Made by a program: the position numbers and the translations under genes. The notes beneath the pieces were generated by a model, which saw only the letters and a program-made list of their open reading frames with translations, was not told the origin of the DNA and searched no databases. A stretch of DNA of 6,223 nt from Minisyncoccota bacterium (GTDB taxonomy: Bacteria > Patescibacteriota > Microgenomatia > UBA1400 > PJMF01): the NCBI GenBank assembly GCA_003518205.1, contig DOZC01000048.1:1-6223 (forward strand). The letters run 5' to 3'. Of this stretch, positions 4,910-6,223 are shown piece by piece. Position 1 is the first letter of the stretch, and each line of letters opens with the position of its first letter.

Positions 4910-6223
4910 ATGTTTCAAAATCTCGCCAGAATTTTCAAAAATAATGCTCAATGGTTGGAACAACAACAGCGCTCTATTTTGTCGGCGGCACTAATCATTA
5001 CCGTTGCTAACATTTTGTCTTCGGCCTCTGGTTTGGTACGTGAACGATTGTTGATCAGTTATTTTTTTGATTCACCTGAATCTCAAAAAGCTTACGAAGC
5101 TTTGCAAGTAGCGTTTCAAATTCCCGACAGTTTATTTCAATTAATTGTGTTGGGAGCAGTGTCAGCGGCATTTATTCCTACTTTTGCGGCTCTAAAAAAG
5201 AAAACCGAAGCCGAAGCTTATCATGTGGCTTCAGCGGTAATGACCCTAACTGTCTTGGTGTTTGGATTTTTCTCGCTATTAGTGCTAATTTTTGTGGAAC
5301 CGATTACTCGATTTCGAACCGGGGCAGCTTTTACTCCAGAACAACTTCAGATTGTGGTTCAACTCACCCGCGTCATGTTACTAGCTCAGTTTTTCTTTGC
5401 GATCTCGAATTTTTTAACCGGTATTTTACAGTCATATCAACGCTTTATCATTCCAGCCATCGCTCCAGTGCTTTACAATCTCGGCATTGTTGTTGGAGTT
5501 ATTCTATTTTCAGGTCAGTTGGGAATTTATTCCGCTGGAGTGGGGGTGGTGCTTGGGGCATTAATGCATATGTTGGTTCAGTTACCGCTAGTGCGGAAAT
5601 TGGGTTTTCGTTGGCGCTTCAGTTTAGATTGGCGTCACGCTTCGGTGCGGCGAATTCTGAAGTTGATGCCTCCAAGATTATTGACGGTAGGAATTACTGA
5701 GTTTCAAGATTTAGCGCTGACTTTTTTTGCCACCACGATTGGTAATTTAAGCTTTGCCATCATCAACTTGGGACTGCGACTAATGGCGATTCCAATTAGA
5801 TTATTCGGAGTGCCGATTAGCCAAGCTTCTTTGCCATTTTTGGCCGAAGAATCTGAAGATGGTAGCAAGCATCAATTTAATCATTTAGTGATTCAGGCGT
5901 TGCACCAGATAGCATTTTTTGCTTTGCCGGCGGCAGTATTACTCTTAATTCTTCGAATTCCAATTGTTCGGTTGGTTTTTGGAACTGACAATTTTCCCTG
6001 GAAAACTACTTTAATGACTGGTCGAGTCGTAGCGATCATGGCGATTTCAATTGCAGCTCAAGCCATGACTCAGCTTTTGATTCGAGTCTTTCACGCTCTC
6101 AAAGATACTATGACACCTTTTGCGGTCACCCTGCTCACAGTGGGGCTTTATTTGGTGATTTGCATGGGTGTGGTTTACGGGACTCAGTTTGGAGTGATGG
6201 GTTTGGCAGTCGCTACTAGTGTC
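4910..6223 (+). CDS. murJ: Lipid II flippase MurJ (MviN family), 3' end outside window
   Basis: 438 residues visible; the family is usually above 500. MurJ flips the peptidoglycan precursor lipid II across the cytoplasmic membrane. The chain is a polytopic membrane protein. Family landmarks: SGLVRERLL (40-48), VAFQIPD (67-73), GAVSAAFIPTF (82-92), PVLYNLGIVVG (187-197), the loop before the LGLRLMAIP helix (288-295, with R290 at the position of the essential cavity Arg of E. coli MurJ) and RVFHALKDTMTP (392-403), which matches the family signature R-x-F-x-A-x2-D-T-x-T-P. The Arg pair found in E. coli after IPNLL is replaced here by Phe-Gln (76-77). The ATG at 4910 is the first in frame after a TAG at 4877. 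It is divergent from rpsT, an arrangement also known in Pseudomonas. The last one or two helices and the C-terminus are missing only because of the window edge. Confidence 0.95.
   Translation, partial: MFQNLARIFKNNAQWLEQQQRSILSAALIITVANILSSASGLVRERLLISYFFDSPESQKAYEALQVAFQIPDSLFQLIVLGAVSAAFIPTFAALKKKTEAEAYHVASAVMTLTVLVFGFFSLLVLIFVEPITRFRTGAAFTPEQLQIVVQLTRVMLLAQFFFAISNFLTGILQSYQRFIIPAIAPVLYNLGIVVGVILFSGQLGIYSAGVGVVLGALMHMLVQLPLVRKLGFRWRFSLDWRHASVRRILKLMPPRLLTVGITEFQDLALTFFATTIGNLSFAIINLGLRLMAIPIRLFGVPISQASLPFLAEESEDGSKHQFNHLVIQALHQIAFFALPAAVLLLILRIPIVRLVFGTDNFPWKTTLMTGRVVAIMAISIAAQAMTQLLIRVFHALKDTMTPFAVTLLTVGLYLVICMGVVYGTQFGVMGLAVATSV

Noticed and set aside
1..6223. CRISPR array, transposon ends, tRNA or rRNA genes
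   Set aside because: No regularly spaced repeats, terminal inverted repeats with a transposase, or recognisable RNA gene sequence were seen.

Overview
The window reads as bacterial chromosome with the standard genetic code. It holds five protein genes: a large Cys-rich surface protein cut by the left edge (minus strand), a membrane-anchored SurA-type chaperone (plus), lepA (minus), rpsT (minus) and murJ cut by the right edge (plus). No RNA gene, insertion sequence, phage gene or CRISPR array is visible. Ribosome-binding sites are weak or absent before every start. One gene appears to give a leaderless mRNA, and the chaperone lacks its PPIase domain. These traits, the MurJ sequence style and a Thr/Pro-linked Cys-rich surface protein fit a Candidate Phyla Radiation (Patescibacteria) genome. 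That placement is an inference from sequence style and is not proven here.

Positions 1-1310 (minus): an open frame with no stop encodes at least 436 residues. An N-terminal membrane anchor is followed by Thr/Pro-rich spacers separating cysteine-rich modules, with 32 Cys visible and the C-terminus outside the window. A simple ATG-based ORF search misses it because there is no stop in the window and no good in-frame ATG at the front. An ATG at 1342-1340 sits directly on a run of seven G and is exactly one base out of frame with the gene. This is either a sequencing or assembly indel or a phase-variable switch.

Positions 1311-1731: divergent control region. It holds the G-run, a 31-bp imperfect palindrome, a possible promoter and an AT-rich perfect palindrome before the chaperone start. 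Positions 1732-2514: SurA_N-type protein with one membrane helix and no parvulin domain. It ends 4 bp from the end of the convergent lepA gene, with no room for a terminator.

Positions 2519-4791: lepA (EF4, translation GTPase) preceded by rpsT (30S protein S20 with a Lys/Ala-rich tail), probably one transcription unit. Positions 4792-4909: back-to-back promoters with two perfect TATAAT boxes. Positions 4910-6223: murJ, the lipid II flippase of peptidoglycan synthesis.

The right two thirds is housekeeping (translation and cell wall). The left third is the accessory and most novel part: a secreted Cys-rich protein of unknown function divergent from an extracytoplasmic folding factor that could plausibly assist it.
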